This document shows, in pieces, positions 50,346 through 63,020 of a stretch of 64,000 nt of DNA. A program made the position numbers and the translations under genes. Source of the stretch: Pseudomonadota bacterium (GTDB lineage: Bacteria; Pseudomonadota; Alphaproteobacteria; Sphingomonadales; Sphingomonadaceae); contig JAJZTH010000017.1 of the NCBI GenBank assembly GCA_021849075.1, forward strand, positions 1 to 64,000. The letters are read 5' to 3'. The first letter of the stretch is position 1, and every line of letters begins with the position of its first letter. The notes beneath the pieces are model-generated. The model was not told the origin of the DNA, did no database searches, and worked only from the letters and a program-made list of their open reading frames with translations.

Positions 50346-51521
50346 TCAAGCCCCCCGCTTGAGCCGCGCAAAATAGAAGCCGTCGCTGCCGTCATGCCCG
50401 GGCGTCAGCAACAGCCCCGCGCCATGCGGCCGCCCCACCGGCAGGTCGATCGGCTCGGCCTCCCACCCGGCATGGCGGGTCAGGAAAGCCTCCACCTGAT
50501 CGCGCCCCTCCCGGTCGGTCAGCGCGCATGTAGCGTATAGCAGCACGCCGCCCGGCGCCACCACGAGCGCGGCGAAATCGAGGATTCGCGCCTGCTCCGC
50601 GACGAGTCGCGCCAGTCGCGCCGGGGTCAGCCGCCAGCGCGCCTCGGGATTGCGCCGCCATGTCCCGGTGCCCGAACAGGGCGCATCGACCAGCACCACA
50701 TCGGCCCGACCGTTCAGCGCCGCCAGCCCGCGCGCCTCATGGCTCTGGTCCATCAGCAGCGTTTCGATGAAGGTCGCGCCGGCCCGCTCCGCCCGCGGCT
50801 CCAGCCGGGAGAGGCGCGACCGGATCGTGTCCGCCGCGATCAGCGTCCCCTGGCCCCGCATCGCCGCCGCCAGCGCCAGCGTCTTGCCGCCCGCCCCGGC
50901 GCACAGGTCCACCACCGTCATGCCCGGCTGCGCGCCACAGGCCGCCGAAATCCACTGACTGCCGGCGTCCTGCACCTCGACACGCCCGTCCTTCCAAGCG
51001 GCATGCTGCTCGATCGGCGATCCTTCGGGCAAGCGCAGCCCATCGGTCAGCCCGGCGATCGGCGCGGCATCGGGCAATAGCGGCGCGACATCGGCCGGAA
51101 CCGCCTTCAGACGATTGACGCGCAGGTCCACCGGCGCACGACCCAGCAAAGCCGCCTGCTCCACCGGCGCCGCGAGCAACGGTTGTAGCCACCCCGGCAC
51201 CGCGCCCGCCGCCGCGCCGATTTCGCCCGGCTCGATCGGCAAGGGCGCATGGGCGCTCCCGTCGAACAAGGCGGCGATCTCCGGCCGCTCCAGCGCCAGC
51301 CCGATCATCGCCTCGCGCCCCGTTTCGGGCCGTTCGGCAACGCGGCGGATCGCATCATAGACATGGTCGCGCACCGCCCGCCGGTCGCGCGATCCGGCAT
51401 AACGCCGTTCTTTGAAATAGCGCGCGATCAGCGTATCGGCCGCCGGCCCGCCATCGCGCGCCGTCGCGATGATGGCGTCCAGAAGATCGATCGCAGCCTG
51501 AATGCGGGCGGATGGGGTCAT
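50346..51521 (-). CDS. RsmB/NOP-type RNA (cytosine-C5) methyltransferase
   Basis: [59 protein letters not shown]. Confidence 0.93.
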   Translation of the reverse strand: MTPSARIQAAIDLLDAIIATARDGGPAADTLIARYFKERRYAGSRDRRAVRDHVYDAIRRVAERPETGREAMIGLALERPEIAALFDGSAHAPLPIEPGEIGAAAGAVPGWLQPLLAAPVEQAALLGRAPVDLRVNRLKAVPADVAPLLPDAAPIAGLTDGLRLPEGSPIEQHAAWKDGRVEVQDAGSQWISAACGAQPGMTVVDLCAGAGGKTLALAAAMRGQGTLIAADTIRSRLSRLEPRAERAGATFIETLLMDQSHEARGLAALNGRADVVLVDAPCSGTGTWRRNPEARWRLTPARLARLVAEQARILDFAALVVAPGGVLLYATCALTDREGRDQVEAFLTRHAGWEAEPIDLPVGRPHGAGLLLTPGHDGSDGFYFARLKRGA

Positions 51522-51530
51522 AATAAAATC

Positions 51531-51628
51531 CTCCCCTCCCTCTTAGGGAGGGGCCGGGGGTGGGTCGCCTCCGAAGGAGGCTCGCGATGCTCGCCACCTA
51601 CCCCTAACCCCGCCCTGGAAGGGAGGGG
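51531..51628. repeat. Palindromic intergenic repeat with CCCCTCCC/GGGAGGGG arms, second copy
   Basis: ctcccctccctcttagggaggggccgggggtgggtcgc .. cacctacccctaaccccgccctggaagggagggg. Confidence 0.8.
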
Positions 51629-51641
51629 AATAAGTGTTAAA

Positions 51642-53213
<1,572 letters not shown>

Positions 53214-53319
53214 TTATTGGGGGATGTTGGGTGGACAATCTGAACGATCGGTCGCGCGGCATATGTCAGGACAATAACCGCTTCATTTCCGCCCTATTCT
53301 GCTCACAACACTAACCTGC

Positions 53320-53823
53320 TCAATGCGGCAAGCGGATGATCGCAGGTGCAATCTCTATTTCCGGCGGATTGCGGCACACCAGTTCCAGACATTGCCAGGG
53401 AGTGGCGATCAAGTAACTATAGCCACCGGGCGCATCTTCCATGAGCCACTCCAACTCGCTTTCGGTTTGCCAGCCATGCCCTCTAACCCTGAATGTCGAA
53501 TGGCTGATCCCACCTTCTTGCCGCGCTGCCGTCCAGATATCGACGAGGCCGCCTTCATCCAACACCCGAAAAGCTCTTACATTCCGGGCGGTCACATTCA
53601 CGATGGCCTGTTTCTGTCGGGACAGAAACCGCGCCTGCAACGCATAGGACGGGTCATATTTCAAGTCCGACACCGCTAATTCAGCTTCCGGGTAAGTGAC
53701 GGTATCGGCGCAGACATAGGTCAGCCCGGTTAACGTCAATTCATCACGCTCGACCACCGTTTCCCAGCGGGCAAATTCTATCAGCCCCGGCGTAGCTTCG
53801 CCTTCTGCTCCGTCCATGTCCAT
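53320..53823 (-). CDS. Hypothetical protein
   Basis: 167 aa ORF with plausible codon usage; no domain recognised by eye. Confidence 0.55.
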   Translation of the reverse strand: MDMDGAEGEATPGLIEFARWETVVERDELTLTGLTYVCADTVTYPEAELAVSDLKYDPSYALQARFLSRQKQAIVNVTARNVRAFRVLDEGGLVDIWTAARQEGGISHSTFRVRGHGWQTESELEWLMEDAPGGYSYLIATPWQCLELVCRNPPEIEIAPAIIRLPH

Positions 53824-53877
53824 GCCCGACATCCTTGATTCACTGTGCCTTTGACGAACCGACAATCCCCGCTCAAC

Positions 53878-53908
53878 AAAAAAGGGCGCGACCACCGCCG
53901 CGCCCTTT
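53878..53908 (-). terminator. Intrinsic terminator downstream of ftsH
   Basis: On minus strand aaagggcgcg-gcggtggt-cgcgcccttttttg. Confidence 0.75.
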
Positions 53909-53936
53909 CTCATTTCGTCACCGGAGCCTCAGCCCC

Positions 53937-55889
<1,953 letters not shown>

Positions 55890-55948
55890 TCTCTTTCACC
55901 CGCCAAGATAGGTCGCGCCCGCAAAAGCGCAAGCGGATGCAATCGTCT

Positions 55949-56140
55949 TCAGCGGCCCAGCAGCAGCGAAAGGGCGACATAGCCCAGCGCCAGCGCCAGC
56001 CCCGCCGACAGGCCGCACAGCAAATAGCCCATATAGAGCAGCAGCGGCGGGTGGGGCCGCGCCAGTTTCCGGTTCCGTTGCGCCGCCGAAAGGATGACGC
56101 TGGCCAACAGGCCATAGGTCAGGGCCGCAAATTCCATCAT
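55949..56140 (-). CDS. Small two-TM hypothetical protein
   Basis: 63 aa MMEFAALTYGLLASVILSAAQRNRKLARPHPPLLLYMGYLLCGLSAGLALALGYVALSLLLGR. Confidence 0.5.
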   Translation of the reverse strand: MMEFAALTYGLLASVILSAAQRNRKLARPHPPLLLYMGYLLCGLSAGLALALGYVALSLLLGR

Positions 56141-56270
56141 GAATCAAAATTCCCCGCAGTCTCGTCCCGACGATTAACCATGAAGCGGGTTAAGAAAAGA
56201 TCATTGCGGCGCATCAAAGCGGCAAAGCGTGGGAGTCGCGCGATTGCCGGTGGAACCTTTCCGTAACGAT

Positions 56271-57233
56271 CTAACGGCGCGGCGGCGCAGGCCGCAGCGT
56301 CCAGGCTGCGCCACCACCTTTGAGAAGCCAGTCGCCCAGACTCGCCTGCCCGCCATCCAGAGCGAGGGCGATCGCCCGGTCCAGGCTTTCGCCCCGTGGC
56401 GGCGGCGCATCCGCCTGCTCCAGCATATGCAGCACCAGACGGCGCAGATATTCGCGCGGCAAATCGGTGCGATCCAGCCGCCAGCCCACCCCATCGGCCC
56501 GGACATGATCAACCGCCATCGCCGCCGCGCTCCAGGCGATGGCCCCCTCCGCCTCCGCCAGCGCCGCCGCGCTGCGCGCGCCCGCCTGCACATCGATCCA
56601 CGGCGCCTGGGCCAGCGCTGCGCGCATCACCGCCCGGTCGAAACGGGGGTCCGCATTGGATGGGTCCACCACATGCGGCAGCGCCTGATCGTGCGCAAAT
56701 GCCTCCAGCGCCGCCTTGCGCTCGCCCAGCAGCGGCCGGATCACCCGCCCGGTTCGCGCCCGCACCCCCGCCAGCCCGGCCACGCCCGATCCCCGGTTGA
56801 GCCGCATCATCAGCGTTTCCAGCTGATCGTCGGCATGATGGGCGGTCATGATCCAGTCGATCCCCTGACTGGCGCGCCACTGCTCGATCAACCGATAGCG
56901 CATCGCCCGCGCCCAGGCATGGACATTGCCGTCGACCGGCCGGTCCGGGGTCAGGATCGCATGGGGGATGCTCTGCGTTGCACACCAGTCCGCAACCATC
57001 GCCGCCTCGTCCGCAGACGCCGCGCGCAACTGATGGTCGATCGTCACCGCCGCCACCCGGCCGGGAAAGGCGCGCGCCGCCAGGCACAGCAGCGCCATGC
57101 TGTCCGGTCCGCCTGAAACCGCCACACCGAAACGGGCTACGGCAAAGCGCGCCGCCGGATCATCCCCGACCAGCGTCCGCGTCGCCGCGATCAGCCGCGC
57201 CGTCAGCGCCGCCGCTTGCTCGTTCAGCTGCAC
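56271..57233 (-). CDS. tilS: tRNA(Ile)-lysidine synthase
   Basis: FGVAVSGGPDSMALLCLAARA (SGGxDS PP-loop), TAHHADDQLET. Confidence 0.94.
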   Translation of the reverse strand: MQLNEQAAALTARLIAATRTLVGDDPAARFAVARFGVAVSGGPDSMALLCLAARAFPGRVAAVTIDHQLRAASADEAAMVADWCATQSIPHAILTPDRPVDGNVHAWARAMRYRLIEQWRASQGIDWIMTAHHADDQLETLMMRLNRGSGVAGLAGVRARTGRVIRPLLGERKAALEAFAHDQALPHVVDPSNADPRFDRAVMRAALAQAPWIDVQAGARSAAALAEAEGAIAWSAAAMAVDHVRADGVGWRLDRTDLPREYLRRLVLHMLEQADAPPPRGESLDRAIALALDGGQASLGDWLLKGGGAAWTLRPAPPRR

Positions 57234-58156
57234 TTCGCCTTCGTGCGGCCCGACGTCATCATGCCGCGCAGGCTGGACGACAGGCTTTCGCCATAAACCT
57301 GCTCCAGTTCCTCATAGACTTTGCACGCATCGGCCGGCTTCTTCAGCTGGATCAACGCTTCGCCCAGATAGGCCAGGCTGTCGGCCGCGCGGTCGCCGCG
57401 CGGGCGCTTCTGGTAATTTTCATAGAAGGCGACCGACGCCAGCGCCGGCTTGCCATCGTCCAGATAGGCGCGGCCCAGCAAATTCTGCGCCTTGCTGGCG
57501 ATCGGGCTGGCGCCATATTTGTCGACCGTCGCCTTCAGCTGCCCCTGCGCCTCGGGATAGAATTTCGCGTCCCACAGGCGGAAGCCGTAATTATAGGCGT
57601 CACCGGCCGCGTCGCCGGTGCTGGGCCGCTCGATCGCGGCAACGGCGGTCTTGCGCTCTTCGCTGGCGGGGGCCGGCGCGGCCGGTTTGGCGGCGGCCGC
57701 CGGCTTGGGCGCGGCGGGCTTGGCGGCCACCGGGGCCGGATCGACCGCGACCGGTGCGGACACGGTCGGGCGCGGCGCAGGCGCCGCTACCTCAGGCTGG
57801 GCCAGCCGGGCATCGGTTTCCGCCTTATATTTGTTGAACGCTTCCTCCAGCTGGCGGAGCTTGTAGTTATTTTCCTCCACCTGTCCGGTGATGGAGGCCA
57901 GCTGCGATTCCAGCGCCCCCACCCGCGCGGTCAGATCGGAAATCGGCGTGCCCGACGGGCTGCCCGGCGTCACCACCGGGGCGGCCGGACGGGTGATTTC
58001 CGCCTCCAGCGGCGTGCCGGCGGGAAACACCTTGCGCTGTACCGCGCGCATTTCCTTTTCCAGCCGGTCGACCCGTCCTTCGACCGATGTCTGGGCAGCG
58101 GCGGGTGACGCGACCGCCAACAAGACGGCGGTGGTCGCAAAAAGGGCGTTACGCAT
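57224..58156 (-). CDS. cpoB: Tol-Pal system protein CpoB/YbgF
   Basis: Signal peptide, coiled coil, Ala/Pro linker, AYNYGFRLWDAKFYPEAQGQLKATVDKYG TPRs; adjacent to tilS. Confidence 0.88.
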   Translation of the reverse strand: MRNALFATTAVLLAVASPAAAQTSVEGRVDRLEKEMRAVQRKVFPAGTPLEAEITRPAAPVVTPGSPSGTPISDLTARVGALESQLASITGQVEENNYKLRQLEEAFNKYKAETDARLAQPEVAAPAPRPTVSAPVAVDPAPVAAKPAAPKPAAAAKPAAPAPASEERKTAVAAIERPSTGDAAGDAYNYGFRLWDAKFYPEAQGQLKATVDKYGASPIASKAQNLLGRAYLDDGKPALASVAFYENYQKRPRGDRAADSLAYLGEALIQLKKPADACKVYEELEQVYGESLSSSLRGMMTSGRTKAKCS

Positions 58157-58243
58157 GATGATCCCCGACTAACTTGGTCGCCTTAACCATAAGGCGTAAT
58201 TTTGCACGGTAAAGCGCGGCGTTTCGCCCGCTCAGCCGCCGCT

Positions 58244-59194
58244 TCAACCGGCCGATCCGGCCTGCCCGGCGGACGGCGCAGGCGTTGTCGGCGCGGTCGG
58301 CGCCGCTGCCGGCACCGGGCTTTCCAGGGTCGGCGTGCCGACGGGCGCAGGACGGCGCTGGGCCGGGCGGGCGGCGGGCGTTGCGGCAGGCGGCACGGCG
58401 GCGGCTGGCGCAGTCGTGCCGCGCGCCAACAGCGCCTCGGCGCTGACGGGCACATCGGCGATGGTGCGGTCGGCCGCGCCCAGCGGCGCGATCGGCTTGC
58501 CGCCGACCGTCACGCTCAGCGCCTGCGGCCGGCCGGTCAGGATGGTCGGCCCCTTGGCCCCTTCGGGCAGGGTGAAGCTCTCGCCCTTCTTCAGCGTGCC
58601 GTCTTTCAGCCGCTCCCCGGTTTCGTCGACGATGCGCAGCCATACGTCATCGATCGCGGTGAAGACCACCGGCTGGGCGGCGGGCGCAACCGGCGCGGCC
58701 CCGGCCGGGCGGGCGGCAGCAGGCGCGGCCTCTTCCTGGGCGATCTCCTCACCGGTGGGCGGGGTCAGCAACTGGGTGCGCCACAGCGTATAGCCCGCGA
58801 TCAGCAGGACGACGATGACCGCGACCACCCAGGCCAACCGACGCGGCGGCACGCGGGCGGGATCGACCGGCTCGAATGTTTCATAGCGATTGGCGCCCAG
58901 ATCGCTGGCATGCACGCCATGGCGCACCTCCGCGGCGATCGTCACTTCGTCCAGATCGACGGCGCGGGCATAGGCGCGCGCGAAACCCACGGCATAGGGA
59001 ATGCCCGGCAAAGCGGCGTAATCGTCGCGCTCCACCGCTTCCAGCTGGCGCACGGCAATGCGCGTGCGGGTCGCAACATCCTGGATCGAAAGGCCCTGCG
59101 CTTCCCGCGCGGCGCGCAGCTTCGCGCCGGGGGTAGTGGGCTGCGCCTCCGGCGCGCCATTCGCGCCGGTTTCCAGTTCTGCTTCGTCTGCCAT
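58244..59194 (-). CDS. RodZ-like HTH plus DUF4115 membrane protein
   Basis: GAKLRAAREAQGLSIQDVATRTRIAVRQLEAVERDDYAALPGIPYAVGFARAYARAVDLD; single TM; C-terminal RodZ-type domain. Confidence 0.9.
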   Translation of the reverse strand: MADEAELETGANGAPEAQPTTPGAKLRAAREAQGLSIQDVATRTRIAVRQLEAVERDDYAALPGIPYAVGFARAYARAVDLDEVTIAAEVRHGVHASDLGANRYETFEPVDPARVPPRRLAWVVAVIVVLLIAGYTLWRTQLLTPPTGEEIAQEEAAPAAARPAGAAPVAPAAQPVVFTAIDDVWLRIVDETGERLKDGTLKKGESFTLPEGAKGPTILTGRPQALSVTVGGKPIAPLGAADRTIADVPVSAEALLARGTTAPAAAVPPAATPAARPAQRRPAPVGTPTLESPVPAAAPTAPTTPAPSAGQAGSAG

Positions 59195-59270
59195 GCTGCT
59201 CCCGCGACCTTTTTGGGCCGGGCCTTGTCTCACTGCGGGACGGGCCTTGTCAACGCCATGCCCCTGCAAT

Positions 59271-61547
59271 TCAGCTCAATTCGATGTTTCTCTCCTGCGC
59301 CCACCGGGTCAGCGGGCCGCGAATGTCGGACGTTCCACTGTCCAGCAGTTCGCGCATCAAAGCCTGCAATTGCGCCGCATCGATCGCGCGGATCATCGCC
59401 TTGACCGGGCCGACCGACGCGGGCGTGATCGACAGGCGACGGATGCCCAGGCCGATCAGCGCCATCGCCTCCAGCGTGCGCCCGCCCATTTCGCCGCACA
59501 CGCCCACCGGCACCTGATGCGCCTGACAGGCGCGCGCCACCCGGTCCAGGAACCGCAGCACCGCGATGCTCAGCCAGTCATAGCGTTCCGCCAGCTTGGG
59601 ATGGGCGCGGTCGGCGGCGAACAGGAACTGGGTCAGGTCATTGGTGCCGATCGACAGGAAATCGACGCGCGGCAGCAATATGTCCAGCACCTCGGCCAGC
59701 GCCGGCACTTCCAGCATCGCGCCATATTTGACCGCGATCGGCATCTTCTTCTTCTGCGACTGCAACCATTCGCGCTGATGCTCCACCAGCGCGCGGGCCT
59801 GTTCATATTCCCATGGCTCCGACACCATCGGGAACATGATGTTCAGTACCTTGCCCGCGCCGGCCTCCAGCAGAGCGCGCGCCTGCGCCTTCATCAACCC
59901 GTCGCGGTCCAGCGCCAGCCGTAGCGCGCGCCAGCCCATCGCCGGATTATCCTCCAGCTCCTCGTCCCCGTCGCGCGTCATATAGGGCAGCGCCTTGTCG
60001 CCGCCGATGTCGACCGTGCGGAAAATGACGGGCCGGTCGCCCGCCGCATCCAGCACATCCTTGTACAGACGCTGCTGTTTTTCCCGCTGCGGCAGGGTGG
60101 CCGACACCAGAAACTGAAATTCCGTGCGGAACAGGCCAATGCCGTCCGCGCCGACAATGTCCAGCGCCTGCGCATCTTCCCGCAGACCGGCATTGACCAT
60201 CAGCTCCACCCGCTGCCCGTCGGTCGTCACCGACGGCAGATCGCGCATCGCGGCGAATTCGGCGCGGCGCTTTTGCGTCACATGCAGCTTGCTTTCAAAC
60301 GCCTCGTCCATGTCGGCGCTCGGCCGGATCAGCAGCGAATTGGCGCCGACGTCCATCAGGATCAGGTCGCCTTCGTTCAACTGGTGGCGCACATCGCGCA
60401 CCCGGCCCAGCACCGGCACGCCCATGGCGCGTGCGACGATGGTGACATGGGCGGTCAGCGACCCTTCCTCCAGGATCACGCCCTTCAGCCGCCGCCGGTC
60501 ATATTCCAGCAGTTCCGCCGGCCCCAGATTGCGCGCGATCAGGATGGCGTCACCGCGCAGTCCCAGTTGCGCCGCCGTGCCCAGCTGCCCCGACACGATG
60601 CGGAGCAGCCGGTTGGCCATATCCTCCAGATCGTGCATCCGGTCCTGCAACAACGGATCGTCAATCTGGCGCATGCGCATCCGGGTGCGCTGCTGCACCC
60701 GTTCGATCGCCGCTTCCGCAGTCAGGCCGCTGTCGATCGCCTCGTTGATCCGCCGGATCCAGCCTTCGTCATAGGCGAACATCTTGTAGGTTTCGAGCAC
60801 CTCCTGATGCTCGCCCTCGGTGCCGAACTCGGCCGCTCCGGTCATCCGGTCGATCTGCTCGCGCATCTTGGCAAAGGCGGAAATGACCCGCGCCCGCTCC
60901 GCCTCCGTATCCTCCGCGACGGTATGTTCGACATGGATGCGCGGCTGGTGGAACACCGCATGGCCGCGCGCCATGCCCATCACCAGTTGCAAGCCATGCA
61001 GCATCGTCGTGCCGGTGTCGGTCACGCGCGCGTCCGCCGGGCCATCGTCAGCCAGTTCGGCATGGGCGATCAGTTCGGACAGCACCATGGCGACCGTCTG
61101 CAACGCCTCGATCTCGACCTCTTCATATTTGCGCGGCTCGACATGCTGCACGCACAGCACGCCGATGGCGCGCTCGCGCCGCACGATCGGCACGCCGGCA
61201 AAGCTGTGGAACAATTCTTCGCCGGTTTCGGGGCGATAGCTATAGTCGGGGTGCGACGCCGCCTCGTCCAGGTTCAGCGTCTCGACATTGGTGGCGATCA
61301 GGCCGACCAGACCCTCGCCCATCGCCATGCGGGTGACATGCACCGCTTCCTGCTTCAGGCCCCGCGTCGCAAACAGCTCCAGCACGCCTTCGCGCACCAG
61401 ATAGATGGAGCAGACCTCGCTCGACAGCGACTCGCCGATAATCTCCACAACCTTGTTCAGCTTGGCCTGCGCGCTGGTACGCGCGGCCATCACTTCCTGA
61501 AGGCGGACAAGGATCTGGCGGGCGGCGGCGGCGGGCGAACTGGGCAT
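59271..61547 (-). CDS. ptsP: Phosphoenolpyruvate-protein phosphotransferase with GAF domain (PTS-Ntr EI)
   Basis: N-terminal GAF; EEGSLTAHVTIVARAMGVPVLG; FRTEFQFLVSA; VPVGVCGEMGGR. Confidence 0.95.
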   Translation of the reverse strand: MPSSPAAAARQILVRLQEVMAARTSAQAKLNKVVEIIGESLSSEVCSIYLVREGVLELFATRGLKQEAVHVTRMAMGEGLVGLIATNVETLNLDEAASHPDYSYRPETGEELFHSFAGVPIVRRERAIGVLCVQHVEPRKYEEVEIEALQTVAMVLSELIAHAELADDGPADARVTDTGTTMLHGLQLVMGMARGHAVFHQPRIHVEHTVAEDTEAERARVISAFAKMREQIDRMTGAAEFGTEGEHQEVLETYKMFAYDEGWIRRINEAIDSGLTAEAAIERVQQRTRMRMRQIDDPLLQDRMHDLEDMANRLLRIVSGQLGTAAQLGLRGDAILIARNLGPAELLEYDRRRLKGVILEEGSLTAHVTIVARAMGVPVLGRVRDVRHQLNEGDLILMDVGANSLLIRPSADMDEAFESKLHVTQKRRAEFAAMRDLPSVTTDGQRVELMVNAGLREDAQALDIVGADGIGLFRTEFQFLVSATLPQREKQQRLYKDVLDAAGDRPVIFRTVDIGGDKALPYMTRDGDEELEDNPAMGWRALRLALDRDGLMKAQARALLEAGAGKVLNIMFPMVSEPWEYEQARALVEHQREWLQSQKKKMPIAVKYGAMLEVPALAEVLDILLPRVDFLSIGTNDLTQFLFAADRAHPKLAERYDWLSIAVLRFLDRVARACQAHQVPVGVCGEMGGRTLEAMALIGLGIRRLSITPASVGPVKAMIRAIDAAQLQALMRELLDSGTSDIRGPLTRWAQERNIELS

Positions 61548-61708
61548 AATAGTTGCGCTATCAGATTGATGCGCCCACTTCCAAGGCGTTTCCTATTATC
61601 TGCGCCGCAATATTGTTGATCACAGCTTATTTGCATGGCGGGAACAATCTGTACAATCGTCCAACGGATCGAACGGGCCGTCGACAGGCCCGCAGGGAGA
61701 AATGGGAC

Positions 61709-62866
61709 ATGGCCACGCAACTCGAACCCGCATTTGAACAGGATCTCATCGACCGCGGCTATTCGCGCCGCCAGCTGGCGAAGGCCGCCGCGCTGCTGGG
61801 CGCCGGCGCCGCCGCCATCCACGTCACCGGGGCCGGCGCGCAGCAGGCGGCCAAGGCGGTTGTCGGCGCGGTGCGCATCGGCGCCAATGAATGCTGGACC
61901 GGTCCCTTTCCCGTCGCTGCCGACGCCGCCTTCAAACTGGTGAAGGAAGGCAATCGCTACGAACCCGACAATGAACATCAAAAGCTGTTCGACGCCGTCG
62001 CCTCGGTCGAGGGCATTCCGGCCGATCGCGTCGTCGCCTGGCCCGGCTCTTCCGATCCCTTGAGCCGCGTCGCCGTCGCCTATGCATCGCCCACGCGCGG
62101 CATCGTCACCGCCGATCCGACCTATGAAGCCATCTGGCGCACCGGCGACTGGCTGGGCGCCAAGGTGACGAAGGTGCCCCTGACCAAGGATTATGCGCAC
62201 GACGTCAAGGCGATGCTGGCGGCCGATCCCAATGCTGGCGTCTACTATATCTGCTCGCCCAACAACCCGACCGGCACCGTCACGCCGATCACCGACATTG
62301 AATGGCTGGCCAACAACAAGCCCAAGGACGCGATCCTGGTCGTGGACGAAGCCTATATCCACTGGGTCGACGGTCCCAACGCCGCCAAACTCGCCGCCAC
62401 GCGCGACGATGTTCTGATCCTGCGCACCTTCTCCAAGTTGTTCGGCATGGCCGGCATGCGCCTTGGCCTCACCTTCGCCAGCCCCGTGCTCATGGAAAAG
62501 ATGATGCGCTATGACGGCGGACAGGTGACGGGCATGCTGCCGATGACCGCCGTCGCCTGCGGCACCGCCTCCGTCACCGAAGCCGGCCTCATCAAGGCGC
62601 GCCGCGCGGAAATGAACGCCGCCCGCGAAAAGGCCGTCAGCCATCTCAAAGCCAAGGGGATCAAGGTCGTCCCCGGCAGCCAGGCGAACATGTTCATGGT
62701 CGACTGGGGCAAGCCGGCCAAGGGCATGATGGAGGCGCTGATGACGCAGAATGTGCAGATCGGCCGCAGCTGGCCGATCTGGCCCAACATCTCGCGCATC
62801 TCGGTAGGATCGATGGAAGAGATGGAAAAGTTCAACGCCGCAATCGACAAGGTGTGGAAGGCGTAA
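61709..62866 (+). CDS. PLP-dependent aminotransferase (HisC-like fold) with Tat-type signal
   Basis: RGYSRRQLAKAAALLGAGAAAIHVTGAGAQQ; CSPNNPTGTVTP; VVDEAYIHW; RTFSKLFGMAGMRLGLTFA. Confidence 0.9.
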   Translation: MATQLEPAFEQDLIDRGYSRRQLAKAAALLGAGAAAIHVTGAGAQQAAKAVVGAVRIGANECWTGPFPVAADAAFKLVKEGNRYEPDNEHQKLFDAVASVEGIPADRVVAWPGSSDPLSRVAVAYASPTRGIVTADPTYEAIWRTGDWLGAKVTKVPLTKDYAHDVKAMLAADPNAGVYYICSPNNPTGTVTPITDIEWLANNKPKDAILVVDEAYIHWVDGPNAAKLAATRDDVLILRTFSKLFGMAGMRLGLTFASPVLMEKMMRYDGGQVTGMLPMTAVACGTASVTEAGLIKARRAEMNAAREKAVSHLKAKGIKVVPGSQANMFMVDWGKPAKGMMEALMTQNVQIGRSWPIWPNISRISVGSMEEMEKFNAAIDKVWKA

Positions 62867-62874
62867 CTTATTTG

Positions 62875-62902
62875 CGGGATGCGCCGAAAGAGGCGCATCC
62901 CG
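62875..62902 (+). terminator. Hairpin after first aminotransferase gene
   Basis: cgggatgcgcc-gaaaga-ggcgcatcccg, perfect 11 bp stem, no clear T tract. Confidence 0.5.
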
Positions 62903-62937
62903 TGACGGTGCCGGCCCGCAGGAAAATTGCAGAAAAG

Positions 62938-62977
62938 AAAAGGCGGCGCATTGCGGATATGCGCCGCCTTTTCGTTT
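62938..62977 (+). terminator. Second hairpin, intrinsic terminator-like
   Basis: aaaaggcggcgcat-tgcggat-atgcgccgcctttt, perfect 14 bp stem, then cgtttc. Confidence 0.75.
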
Positions 62978-63020
62978 CTCCCCACGTAACTGAAGAGCAT
63001 TCAGACGAGGGACAGACGAC

